DNA of 64,000 bases. It comes from Bin5 sp965220715. GTDB lineage: Bacteria; Chloroflexota; Anaerolineae; Caldilineales; Caldilineaceae. Every line of letters starts with the position of its first letter. Positions within the stretch are counted from its first letter, which is position 1. The position numbers and the translations under genes were made by a program. This document shows, piece by piece, positions 20,720 through 28,456 of this stretch. The stretch spans positions 2,790,001-2,854,000 of the forward strand of contig OZ244843.1 in NCBI GenBank assembly GCA_965220715.1. Direction: 5' to 3'. Under the pieces are notes generated by a model. The model was not told where the DNA came from and searched no databases. It saw nothing but the letters and a program-made list of their open reading frames with translations.

Positions 20720-21780
20720 TAGGACTTTCGCTAAGCTGGCTGGAAAGCCGGGATAGTAGGTCTGCGAAGTTGGTTTCGCAGATAATCGCTGAACAGGTCA
20801 GTATGCACGCGATAGATGGTTTTGTTGAGCAAGGCAGCGTGGACCTTCAATGAAAGCCAAGCATGGTAACAGCAAGCGAGGTGATTGCGCTGCGAACGAG
20901 CTTTGCGACATTGGCATTTGGCGGAGCCTGTCAGTTGCTTCAATGCGCGGTGAAATTCTTCGACCTGCCAGCGCAACTCGTTCGCGTTTTGAGCGACTTG
21001 CGTGATCACGGTCTCATCCAGATCATTGGTGATGACCCAGTCAATGTCGCCGTTTAGGGCAACTACCTTGAACAATCTCACTTTGAAAGGCACTTTCTTG
21101 AGCTTGACAATGATGCCATGCCTAAGCCGTTCGTCGTTCCAATCGATGGCATCGAGATGGATATAGCCATCTTCTGCGCTCAGACTGACCAAGCGGTTGG
21201 CTTTGAGTGTGGTGTAGAAGGTCAATCCCAGACGGTGAACCAGCTTCAAGTTCCGCCAGGAGCCATACCAACTATCAAACAGCACCGTCTTGGCCTGTAT
21301 CTGTTTGGCGCCAACCGCTCGCAGCAGCAGCTCTTGAAAATGGTCGTTCTTTGACTTGCCATCCGCTTCTTTGGCGTATATGCGGAAATCAATCGGATAA
21401 CACTCGCCATCTTCACCACTGCTGTGAACCAGATTCACGACACCGATGCCGCGTACCAGTCCACCTTCAGCGCCACTGTATTGCAGCTTTACCATCTCGA
21501 TTGACCGTGAATAGCGTTTGTCTTGCACACTGTCGTCAATGATCAGGTACGCATCCGGACTATCGTCGATCTGTTCTGCCACCAGTTCCCAGAGATGTCT
21601 GGCTGTGAGTCGCTCTCGTTTCAGGTAATCACTGACGACATCGTGGCTCATCCCTCCCAGATGCTCAGCCAGATTGGCACAGGTGTAGTTGATCGGCGTG
21701 CTGATAAGGTATTCGACATACTTCTGTTTTGTAATCATGTCTCAAGCTTACAGGATCCTGTCCTCCTAGCGAAAGTCCTA
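20720..21780 (-). mobile_element. 1061-bp insertion sequence with 14-bp terminal inverted repeats
   Basis: The left end TAGGACTTTCGCTA (20720-20733) and the inverse complement of the right end (21767-21780) agree over 14 bases. A 5-bp ATATT duplication flanks the element. It encodes one DDE transposase on the minus strand, whose TAG stop falls in the last three bases of the left repeat. Ends, duplication and an uninterrupted transposase point to a recent, possibly still active insertion. By transposase character it is IS4/IS701-like; the formal family needs an ISfinder comparison. Confidence 0.93.
20731..21738 (-). CDS. DDE transposase, IS4/IS701-like, 335 aa
   Basis: An intact transposase. 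Catalytic acidic residues are visible as IIDDSVQDK (first D), LFDSWYGSW (second D) and WQVEEFHRALKQ (the E in the Y/W-x-x-E-x-x-x-x-x-K type block). Conserved patches such as MVHSSGE-like NLVHSSGEDGE, YPIDFRIYA and KNDHFQE occur in transposases common in cyanobacteria and Chloroflexota. It moves the 1061-bp element by cut-and-paste by family analogy. The ATG at 21738 lies 42 bp inside the right end. Confidence 0.92.
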   Translation of the reverse strand: MITKQKYVEYLISTPINYTCANLAEHLGGMSHDVVSDYLKRERLTARHLWELVAEQIDDSPDAYLIIDDSVQDKRYSRSIEMVKLQYSGAEGGLVRGIGVVNLVHSSGEDGECYPIDFRIYAKEADGKSKNDHFQELLLRAVGAKQIQAKTVLFDSWYGSWRNLKLVHRLGLTFYTTLKANRLVSLSAEDGYIHLDAIDWNDERLRHGIIVKLKKVPFKVRLFKVVALNGDIDWVITNDLDETVITQVAQNANELRWQVEEFHRALKQLTGSAKCQCRKARSQRNHLACCYHAWLSLKVHAALLNKTIYRVHTDLFSDYLRNQLRRPTIPAFQPA

Positions 21781-21785
21781 ATATT
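21781..21785. repeat. Right target-site duplication (ATATT)
   Basis: Second copy of the five-base duplication made on IS insertion; coding resumes through it as AAT ATT GTG in the SBP frame. Confidence 0.9.
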
Positions 21786-22057
21786 GTGATTGCAAGCAAC
21801 CAGATTCACAATGTGCCCACGCGTGATGACATTCCGCTGGGCGGCTGGCTGGGCCCGTGGGTGCTGGGCATGCCTGGCGCGATGACCTATCCGGAAGTAT
21901 ATTTCATCGCGCAGTAGGAAAGCCGGGGCATCTGCTGCGTTGACGCTTCGAACTGCAGCGGCTTGCCTGAAGCCTGCAGGGGCAGACCCAGTTTTCGCCA
22001 GAGGAGACCCATTGTTCACGTCAGAACAAGGAATGGCGAACTCAGTGAATGACGGCA

Positions 22058-22096
22058 GTAGGAGAGAGGAGTGATCTCTGCACTCCTCTCTCCTAC
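22058..22096 (+). other. Perfect hairpin between SBP gene and permeases
   Basis: A 16-bp perfect stem (22058-22073 with 22081-22096) with a 7-base loop lies 140 bp after the SBP stop and 112 bp before oppB. No U-tract follows, so it looks more like an mRNA 3'-end stabiliser or attenuator than an intrinsic terminator. Comparable hairpins occur at 49078-49128 and 56717-56756. Confidence 0.7.
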
Positions 22097-22208
22097 GTAA
22101 ACGCAGCCCAGCGCGTATCCGAGTGACAGTGAAGGCGGGCGTTTCGTCCTTCTTCTGGCATACTATGCAGCGTGGTATACGGCCCCCGCTGCATCCTGGA
22201 GTCCGTCC

Positions 22209-23192
22209 TTGCAAAGATTCATCATTCCGCGCTTTCTCTATATGGTGGTCACGATGTTCTTTGTCTCCATCGTGGGATTCGTGATCATCAATCTGCCGCC
22301 CGGCTCCTACATGGACGTCTATCGCGCCCAGTTGGAGGCGCAGGGGACCACGACCACCGAGCGCCAGTTGGAAGCCATCGTGCGTCAGTATGGGCTGGAT
22401 CAGCCGATCTACGTGCAGTATTGGAAGTGGGTTTCCGGCTTTGTCCAGGGGGACTTCGGACGATCGTTTGCCTACAACAAGGACGTGAACGAGTTAATTT
22501 GGGGGCGGCTGACTCTCACGATGGTCATCTCGATCACAACCTTGCTTGTGACTTGGCTTATCGCCATCCCGATTGGGATCTACTCGGCCACCCACCAGTA
22601 CCAGGCAAGCGATCATCTGTTTACCACCGTCGGCATGATCGGTCTCTCAATCCCGAATTTCCTGCTGGCTCTTATCTTCATGGTGATCGCGGCGATGGTC
22701 TTTGATCAGTCGGTGGGAGGGCTGTTTTCGCCTGCATTTCAGGATGCACCCTGGAGCTTCGCGAAGTTGTGGGATCTGCTGAAACATATGTGGATTCCTG
22801 TGCTTGTTGTCGGCACCTCCGGCACAGCAGGGCTGATCCGGATGATGCGGGGCAATTTGTTGGACGTGCTCAAAATCGCGTACATCACTTCGGCGCGCGC
22901 CAAGGGGCTGCCAGAGCGGCGCGTGATTCTGGTCCACGCGGTGCGCAACGCAGTCCATCCTCTCGTGATGGTTTTGGGCACCAGCCTGCCGCAGATCATC
23001 TCAGGCGCGACGATTGTTTCAATGGTTCTCAGCCTGCCCACGACAGGTCCACTCTACTTCAATGCCTTGCTGCAGCAGGACATGTATCTGGCTGGCACCT
23101 TCCTCGTTTTTCTGGCCGGGCTGTTGGTTATCGGCAACTTTTTGGCCGATATCCTGCTCGTCTGGATCGATCCTCGCATCCGTTATACCTGA
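22209..23192 (+). CDS. OppB/DppB-type ABC permease
   Basis: A 327-residue inner-membrane permease with six predicted helices. It has the N-terminal FIIPRFLYMVVTMFFVS segment, the cytoplasmic EAA-like loop TSARAKGLPERRVILVHAVR that docks the ATPase, and the characteristic C-terminus ADILLVWIDPRIRYT. Translation appears to start at TTG 22209; no ATG gives the full first helix. It pairs with the permease at 23195, and its substrate should come from the family 5 SBPs at 13550 and, before the IS insertion, 18752. No ATPase gene follows, where oppD and oppF would be expected. Confidence 0.9.
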   Translation: MQRFIIPRFLYMVVTMFFVSIVGFVIINLPPGSYMDVYRAQLEAQGTTTTERQLEAIVRQYGLDQPIYVQYWKWVSGFVQGDFGRSFAYNKDVNELIWGRLTLTMVISITTLLVTWLIAIPIGIYSATHQYQASDHLFTTVGMIGLSIPNFLLALIFMVIAAMVFDQSVGGLFSPAFQDAPWSFAKLWDLLKHMWIPVLVVGTSGTAGLIRMMRGNLLDVLKIAYITSARAKGLPERRVILVHAVRNAVHPLVMVLGTSLPQIISGATIVSMVLSLPTTGPLYFNALLQQDMYLAGTFLVFLAGLLVIGNFLADILLVWIDPRIRYT

Positions 23193-23194
23193 TC

Positions 23195-24328
23195 ATGGCA
23201 ACGCGTGCATCAACCGTCAATCTTCTTTCCGGCGAGGGGGCCCGCCAGGCCTCGGCCATCTCACCGGCAAGGCTAATCGGGCGGCGCTTCCTGCGAAACC
23301 GGCTGGCAATTGGCGGCGGCGTTCTCTTGATCCTCCTATATATGTCGGCGCTGTTCGCAGACTTTCTGGCGCCAATTCCCTATACGGACGTGCATGAGGA
23401 CTATGTTTTTGTGCCTCCCCAGTTGCCCCGGTTTCGCGACGAGCAGGGTAAATTCCACTTGCGCCCGTTTGTCTACGGCCTGGACAGCGAACTTGACATG
23501 GACACGTTTCGCTGGATCTACAACGTAGAGTATGAAACGATCTATCCGATACGCTTCTTTGTCAAAGGGTACGAGTACAAGCTGTTCGGTCTGATCCCTT
23601 TCAACCGTCATCTCTACGGCGTAGACGAGCCGGGCGTCTTTTACCTGTTGGGCAGCGATGATCTGGGCCATGATATGGTGGCACGCGTCTTCATCGGCTC
23701 CCGCATCTCGCTGACAATCGGGCTGGTTGGCGTGATCCTGACGATAATTTTCGGAGCCACGCTAGGCACGGTTTCGGGCTTCTACGGCGGCGCGCTCGAT
23801 ACGTTGATTCAACGCATTATCGAGTTCCTGATGTCCTTTCCAGCGATTCCTCTGTGGGCAGCTCTAGCCGCAGCGATGCCCGCAACCTGGTCCCCGCTGC
23901 AGCGGTTTTTCGCAATCTCGGTGATCCTTTCTCTGATCCAGTGGACCGGCTTGGCACGCCAAGTGCGGGCCAAGGTTCTGTCATACCGGGAAATGGAGTA
24001 TACGTTGGCGGCCAGGGCCGCAGGCGCTTCCGACGCACGCATCATCTTTCGCCATTTGCTGCCCAACGCCTTCAGCCACATTATCGTCGTTGCAACGCTC
24101 GCCATACCGGGCATGATTCTGGCCGAGACCGCGCTGAGCTTTCTGGGTTTAGGCATCCAGCCGCCCCAAACGAGTTGGGGCGCCCTGTTGAAGCAGGCGC
24201 AACTGGTAAGCGTCCTCCTGCAGCAGCCGTGGCTGTTGATTCCGGCTTTCTTCGTCATTGTGGCCGTCCTCACCATAAACTTTGTCGGCGACGGCCTGCG
24301 CGACGCGGTCGATCCCTATTCCCTGTGA
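23195..24328 (+). CDS. OppC/DppC-type ABC permease with long loop after TM1
   Basis: A 377-residue permease. The start ATG at 23195 lies two bases after the oppB stop. The first helix (about 35-55) is followed by an unusually long hydrophilic segment of about 110 residues before LLGSDDLGHDM, a stretch that normally follows within about 30-40 residues. A canonical transport domain then carries the ATPase-docking loop YTLAARAAGASDARIIFRHLL and the C-terminus INFVGDGLRDAVDPYSL. A long TM1-TM2 insertion is seen in a subset of oligosaccharide-type OppC proteins and may contact the binding protein. It ends 121 bp before a decayed dehydrogenase gene. Confidence 0.9.
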   Translation: MATRASTVNLLSGEGARQASAISPARLIGRRFLRNRLAIGGGVLLILLYMSALFADFLAPIPYTDVHEDYVFVPPQLPRFRDEQGKFHLRPFVYGLDSELDMDTFRWIYNVEYETIYPIRFFVKGYEYKLFGLIPFNRHLYGVDEPGVFYLLGSDDLGHDMVARVFIGSRISLTIGLVGVILTIIFGATLGTVSGFYGGALDTLIQRIIEFLMSFPAIPLWAALAAAMPATWSPLQRFFAISVILSLIQWTGLARQVRAKVLSYREMEYTLAARAAGASDARIIFRHLLPNAFSHIIVVATLAIPGMILAETALSFLGLGIQPPQTSWGALLKQAQLVSVLLQQPWLLIPAFFVIVAVLTINFVGDGLRDAVDPYSL

Positions 24329-24449
24329 GAGAATGATATAGAGTTGTCGAACACCTATGGCAATTCTCGTACCAAAATTCTCAAACTCGGTTACCCCAAA
24401 GACTTGGCGCCCGAACACACAGGCTTCGCGATTACACTCACAACACAAA

Positions 24450-25009
24450 ATGAATTCCAACTTTCGGCTATTCTTTCTCCTGTCAATTCTCCTGACGTGC
24501 GGTGTGATCGCCTTATGCGCCTGCGCGACGGCCCCCGCTGCACAAGGGCAGGAATCTCACCGGAGCGATACCGGCTCTGCAGATTCATCTTCATCTAGAG
24601 CAAACCTGACAATCTCTGTATCTCCGGCAACATCTGTTTCGAACATGACTGCCTGACCTGCAGCGTGGACGGTCTCACCCTGCCGGTGGCCGAATACGAA
24701 CACACTCGTGGATACGCTATTGTCGGCGGGGCCATCTACCGCGGAGACACGTACTCTGGCCTGAAGGGTCTATTCATCGTTGCCGATTTCTGTACCGGTC
24801 ACTTCTTGGGAGCAAAGCGGTTCGAAGGGGATCAAGCGCAAAAGGGCCAGACCGGATGGCGGAGCACCTTGTTGGCAAAGGCTGGAATTCCTGCTAGTAG
24901 CTTAGGTGAGGATGAAGAGGGCAACGTCTACATCACCGTACATGCGGAGAACGAAGCCGTCGTATACATCCTCACAAATAGATTGGACGTAAACACCTGC
25001 CATGTCTGA
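24450..25009 (+). pseudogene. Internal-deletion remnant of a discoidin/GSDH lipoprotein
   Basis: The N-terminal part (ATG 24450) is a lipoprotein signal, ending CALCACA-like in its translation (ALCACA), followed by ANLTISVSPAT, which matches ADLTFSISPAT in the next gene. That frame stops at 24654-24656. An overlapping frame begins near KPDNLCISGNICFEHD and continues with TCSVDGLTLPVAEYEHTRG to a TGA at 25007-25009. It matches the extreme C-terminus of the dehydrogenase module (compare TTCFEHDSLICSADGLTLP in the 25081 gene). About 400 residues between signal and C-terminus are missing and the junction is out of frame. Confidence 0.8.
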
Positions 25010-25080
25010 CGATAATATCCTGCGCCGGGGTTATGCAGGACTCCAAAGCAAAGCCAGTGAAGCGCAATAGGATTTACCGC

Positions 25081-28000
25081 ATGAAGAAATACGTCTGCAT
25101 TCTGATACTGGGACTGTCTGTCGTTGTCGCGATGGCGTGCCAGTCAGAAAGGGGGCCCGGCCAAGTCGCAGGACAACCAGCCGAGACAACAACACCGATG
25201 GCCGACCTGACTTTCTCCATCTCTCCGGCAACAGACTGGACTGCCTCCCCATTTGGACCCGCGCCCCTGGGCGAGAATGTCGCCTTACGAGGCTACGCAA
25301 CTGCTTCTGCAAGAGACGAAACTGGCCTCCTTACAGTTGATGCGGTGACGGCACGATTGGCGACTGATGGCGACACCGCTTCAGTGTGGAGTTCGCAACA
25401 GCCTGCCCCCCAGTGGTTCTCAGTTCTTCTCGACAATCTCTATCTTGTGAACAGAATACAGTTGATGATCACGCAGGCGCCTGCCGGCCCAACGACGCAT
25501 GAAGTTTGGCTGGGCAACGGTTCCGGAAGCCGGACTCTGTTCACGAGGCTCTCCGATGTGCCGACGGAAGATGGGCAAGTCCTGGATGTGGCACTCGATC
25601 CACCGCAAATGGTTGACGAGGTCTTGATCCTCACACTCGACAGTCCAAGTTGGGTTGCTTGGCGCGAAGTGAGTGTGTTTGGCTTGCCGGTAAACAAACC
25701 TCTTGCTGCCGAGAGCGGTCCGCGCCTAACACTCCAGCCTATCACATCCGGGTTGGATCTGCCCGTGCAGGTCACACACGCCGACGACAACAGCGGGCGG
25801 CTGTTTGTGGCCGAAAAAGAGGGTCGAATCCGCATTGTTTCTAACGGAACCACCGTCGATGAACCCTTCCTGGACATCTCCGATCGCGTCCGCTGTTGCG
25901 AACATCGGGGTTTGATCGACATTGCCTTTCCACCCTCCTACGCCGTAAGCAAGCATTTATACGTGAGCTATACCAATGTAGACGGGCATACCGTGATCAG
26001 CCGCTTCAAGGTCGCCCTCGACGCTGATAAAGCCGACCCTGACAGCGAAGAGGTCGTGCTGACCATCGAACAACCGGCGGAACATCACAATGGCGGCCAT
26101 ATGGCATTTGGCCCACAGGACGGCTATCTCTACATAGCCAGCGGAGATGGTGGCTCCTTCAGCTACCCTGAAAACCCGGCGTTGAATCCTGGCGTATTGC
26201 TCAGCAAACTGCTGCGCATCGATGTGGAATCGGACCAGAAACCTTATCGCATCCCTGCCGGGAATCCCTTCTTACAGGTCGACGGCTACCGCGGAGAGAT
26301 CTGGGCACAGGGCCTGCGGAACCCGGGCGAATTCGCCTTTGACGAGGTAACTGGTGATCTCTTTATCCCTGATGCGGGCAACAGACGACGCGAAGAGGTT
26401 AATTTCCAGCCGGCGTCGAGTGCCGGGGGCGAGGACTACGGCTGGTTCAAAATGGAGGGAAACCTGTGTTTCGACAACTTTGTGGTTCCCTGTAGCGCCG
26501 GCGGACTGACCCTTCCCGTTGCAGAATACGATCACGAGCAAGGATGCGCAATTACCGGCGGCACCGTCTTTCGCGGCCCAGGGTCCCCTGCTTTGCAAGG
26601 CCTGTTCCTATACGCCGACTTCTGTACCGGCCGGATCTGGGGACTGCGGAGACCCGACCAGGATAATCAGCTGGGCTGGAAGAGTACGCTGCTGGTCAAC
26701 GCGCCGATTTCTATCAGTAGTATTGGCCGGGACGAAGTTGGCAACGTCTACGCAACCAGTTTCAGTGATGGCATTCTCTATATGCTGACCGAAAGGTCCG
26801 CGAATCCTTCAACCGCCCTTTCTACAGTGCAAAACATCGCCTTACAAGGATCGGCGCGCGCCTCTGCGGAAAGCGATTCAACAGAGCTTGCGATCGATGG
26901 GGATCCGGCCTCCATTTGGGAGGCAAAGCTGCCAGCGCCACAGTGGTTCTCGCTTATTCTCGATGACCTCTACCTGGTTAACAAGCTGGAGTTGGTTTTC
27001 CCACAGGCCGATTCCCGTCCTTCCACGCATGAAATCTGGCTGGGCAACGGCTCAGGCACGCGCACGCTGTTCAGGCGGCTCTCTGATATCAGCTTGGACG
27101 GCGACCAGGTACTGGCTGTCCCAATCCAACCACCGCAGATTGTCAATGAAGTGATGGTACTTACCCTACAGAGTCCGAGTGTGGTCGCATGGCGAGAAAT
27201 GAGAGTCTTCGGCACTCCTTCCACCAGCTTGCAACGGGGAGGCGATTCCCCTCAAGTGGAGCTCAACGAGATCGCCGCCGGGCTCGAACTGCCCGTCTTG
27301 TTTGCCCACGCAGGCGACAACAGCGGCCGTCTGTTTGTCGCCGAGCAAAAAGGGCGTATTCGTATCGTCAAGGACGGCCGCCTTCTGGATTCGCCCTTCC
27401 TTGATATTTCGGATCGCGTCGTCTGTTGTGGTGAACAGGGCCTGATCGGCATTGCCTTTCCACCATCCTATGCCACCAGACAACATTTCTATGTAAGCTA
27501 CACAAACATGGACGGCGATACCACAATCAGCCGCTTCAAGACCACTGACGACCCGGATAGGGCCGATTCTTACAACGAGGAAGTTGTGCTGGAAATCGAA
27601 CAGCCCTACGTAATTCACAATGGCGGCCACCTGGCTTTCGGTCCCCGTGACGGGTATCTTTACATTGGCAGCGGGGACGGCGGCACGTTCCGCGATCCCG
27701 ACAATTTGGCACAAAAGCCCAATACATTACTGGGGAAAATCCTCCGAATCGATGTGGAGTCGGGTTCCAAACCGTACGCCGTCCCCTCCAGCAATCCCTT
27801 TACCCAGGCTGATGGATATAGACATGAAATTTGGGCGATGGGTCTACGCAATCCCTGGGGATTTGCCTTTGATCGGCAGAGCGGCGATCTCTTTATTCCC
27901 GATGTGGGTGGCAGCCTGCGCGAAGAGGTGAACTATCAGCCTGCAGAAGGTCAAGCAGGCCGAAACTACGGCTGGGCAGTCATGGAGGGAACTACCTGCT

Positions 28001-28341
28001 TCGAGCATGACTCCCTCATTTGTAGCGCCGATGGACTGACCCTTCCTGTGGCCGAATATGACCATTCCCAGGGATGCGCAATTGTCGGAGGTGCAGTCTA
28101 CCAGGGTAGCGACCAGTCCAGGTTGCATGGTCTCTTCCTCTTCGCCGATTTCTGCCGAGGGGATATCTGGGGATTGAAGCGTCTGGAGAAGGCTTCGACT
28201 GAAAATGCCCAGCGCCAATGGCAGAGCGTACTCCTCACAAACGCGGGCTCCCCTGTCAGCAGTATCGGCCAAGACGAAGATGGCAATGTCTACGCCGCTG
28301 GCTACCAGAATGGTACAATTTACATGATCACAGAGAGATAG
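25081..28341 (+). CDS. Double-length lipoprotein: two discoidin-like + glucose/sorbosone dehydrogenase units
   Basis: A 1086-residue lipoprotein. ATG 25081 gives signal MKKYVCILILGLSVVVAMAC, with the lipid-bearing Cys at 20; the longer frame from 25033 adds a polar leader and is rejected. Unit 1 has a discoidin-like beta-sandwich (about 62-202) and a GSDH beta-propeller (about 216-573). Unit 2 repeats both (about 582-712 and 726-1086). Each propeller shows HNGGHMAFGP or HNGGHLAFGP, then YIASGDGG or YIGSGDGG, the usual active-site and cofactor region of PQQ-dependent aldose dehydrogenases. Each also shows GRDE/GQDE-type ends and an adjacent Cys pair after ISDRV. It probably oxidises or binds sugars outside the membrane. 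The tandem fusion is the odd feature: family members normally have a single propeller. Confidence 0.88.
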   Translation: MKKYVCILILGLSVVVAMACQSERGPGQVAGQPAETTTPMADLTFSISPATDWTASPFGPAPLGENVALRGYATASARDETGLLTVDAVTARLATDGDTASVWSSQQPAPQWFSVLLDNLYLVNRIQLMITQAPAGPTTHEVWLGNGSGSRTLFTRLSDVPTEDGQVLDVALDPPQMVDEVLILTLDSPSWVAWREVSVFGLPVNKPLAAESGPRLTLQPITSGLDLPVQVTHADDNSGRLFVAEKEGRIRIVSNGTTVDEPFLDISDRVRCCEHRGLIDIAFPPSYAVSKHLYVSYTNVDGHTVISRFKVALDADKADPDSEEVVLTIEQPAEHHNGGHMAFGPQDGYLYIASGDGGSFSYPENPALNPGVLLSKLLRIDVESDQKPYRIPAGNPFLQVDGYRGEIWAQGLRNPGEFAFDEVTGDLFIPDAGNRRREEVNFQPASSAGGEDYGWFKMEGNLCFDNFVVPCSAGGLTLPVAEYDHEQGCAITGGTVFRGPGSPALQGLFLYADFCTGRIWGLRRPDQDNQLGWKSTLLVNAPISISSIGRDEVGNVYATSFSDGILYMLTERSANPSTALSTVQNIALQGSARASAESDSTELAIDGDPASIWEAKLPAPQWFSLILDDLYLVNKLELVFPQADSRPSTHEIWLGNGSGTRTLFRRLSDISLDGDQVLAVPIQPPQIVNEVMVLTLQSPSVVAWREMRVFGTPSTSLQRGGDSPQVELNEIAAGLELPVLFAHAGDNSGRLFVAEQKGRIRIVKDGRLLDSPFLDISDRVVCCGEQGLIGIAFPPSYATRQHFYVSYTNMDGDTTISRFKTTDDPDRADSYNEEVVLEIEQPYVIHNGGHLAFGPRDGYLYIGSGDGGTFRDPDNLAQKPNTLLGKILRIDVESGSKPYAVPSSNPFTQADGYRHEIWAMGLRNPWGFAFDRQSGDLFIPDVGGSLREEVNYQPAEGQAGRNYGWAVMEGTTCFEHDSLICSADGLTLPVAEYDHSQGCAIVGGAVYQGSDQSRLHGLFLFADFCRGDIWGLKRLEKASTENAQRQWQSVLLTNAGSPVSSIGQDEDGNVYAAGYQNGTIYMITER

Positions 28342-28456
28342 TTCGCCAACCCGCTTATCTTTTTCTTGGCTTAAAGTGTCCCGAATCTTTGAACTCGGTT
28401 CAGACAAGCCGAGCATTCAGTGAAAACATCACCCGGTCCGATAGGATTAGCCACCA

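Larger units (their letters stand above)
18752..21917 (+). pseudogene. Family 5 solute-binding lipoprotein split by an IS insertion
   Basis: Start at ATG 18752, with GGAG seven bases upstream, gives a Sec lipoprotein signal (lipobox LAAC) and an acidic Ala/Glu linker, unlike the Tat signal of its paralog at 13550. The sequence follows that paralog closely to ...GGIADPPNI, then meets TAG at 20720-20722, supplied by the IS end. After the element, from 21786, the same frame continues VIASNQIHNVPTRDD, GGWLGPW and MTYPE to a TAG at 21915-21917, matching the last part of the paralog. Removing the IS and one copy of the 5-bp target duplication restores a 699-codon gene exactly. The truncated product (656 aa) lacks the last 43 residues and may or may not fold. 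Confidence 0.93.

Noticed and set aside
22769..23194. N-terminal extension of the OppC permease frame
   Set aside because: Overlaps oppB in another frame and is Arg/Asp-rich; the ATG at 23195 starts a normal permease N-terminus.
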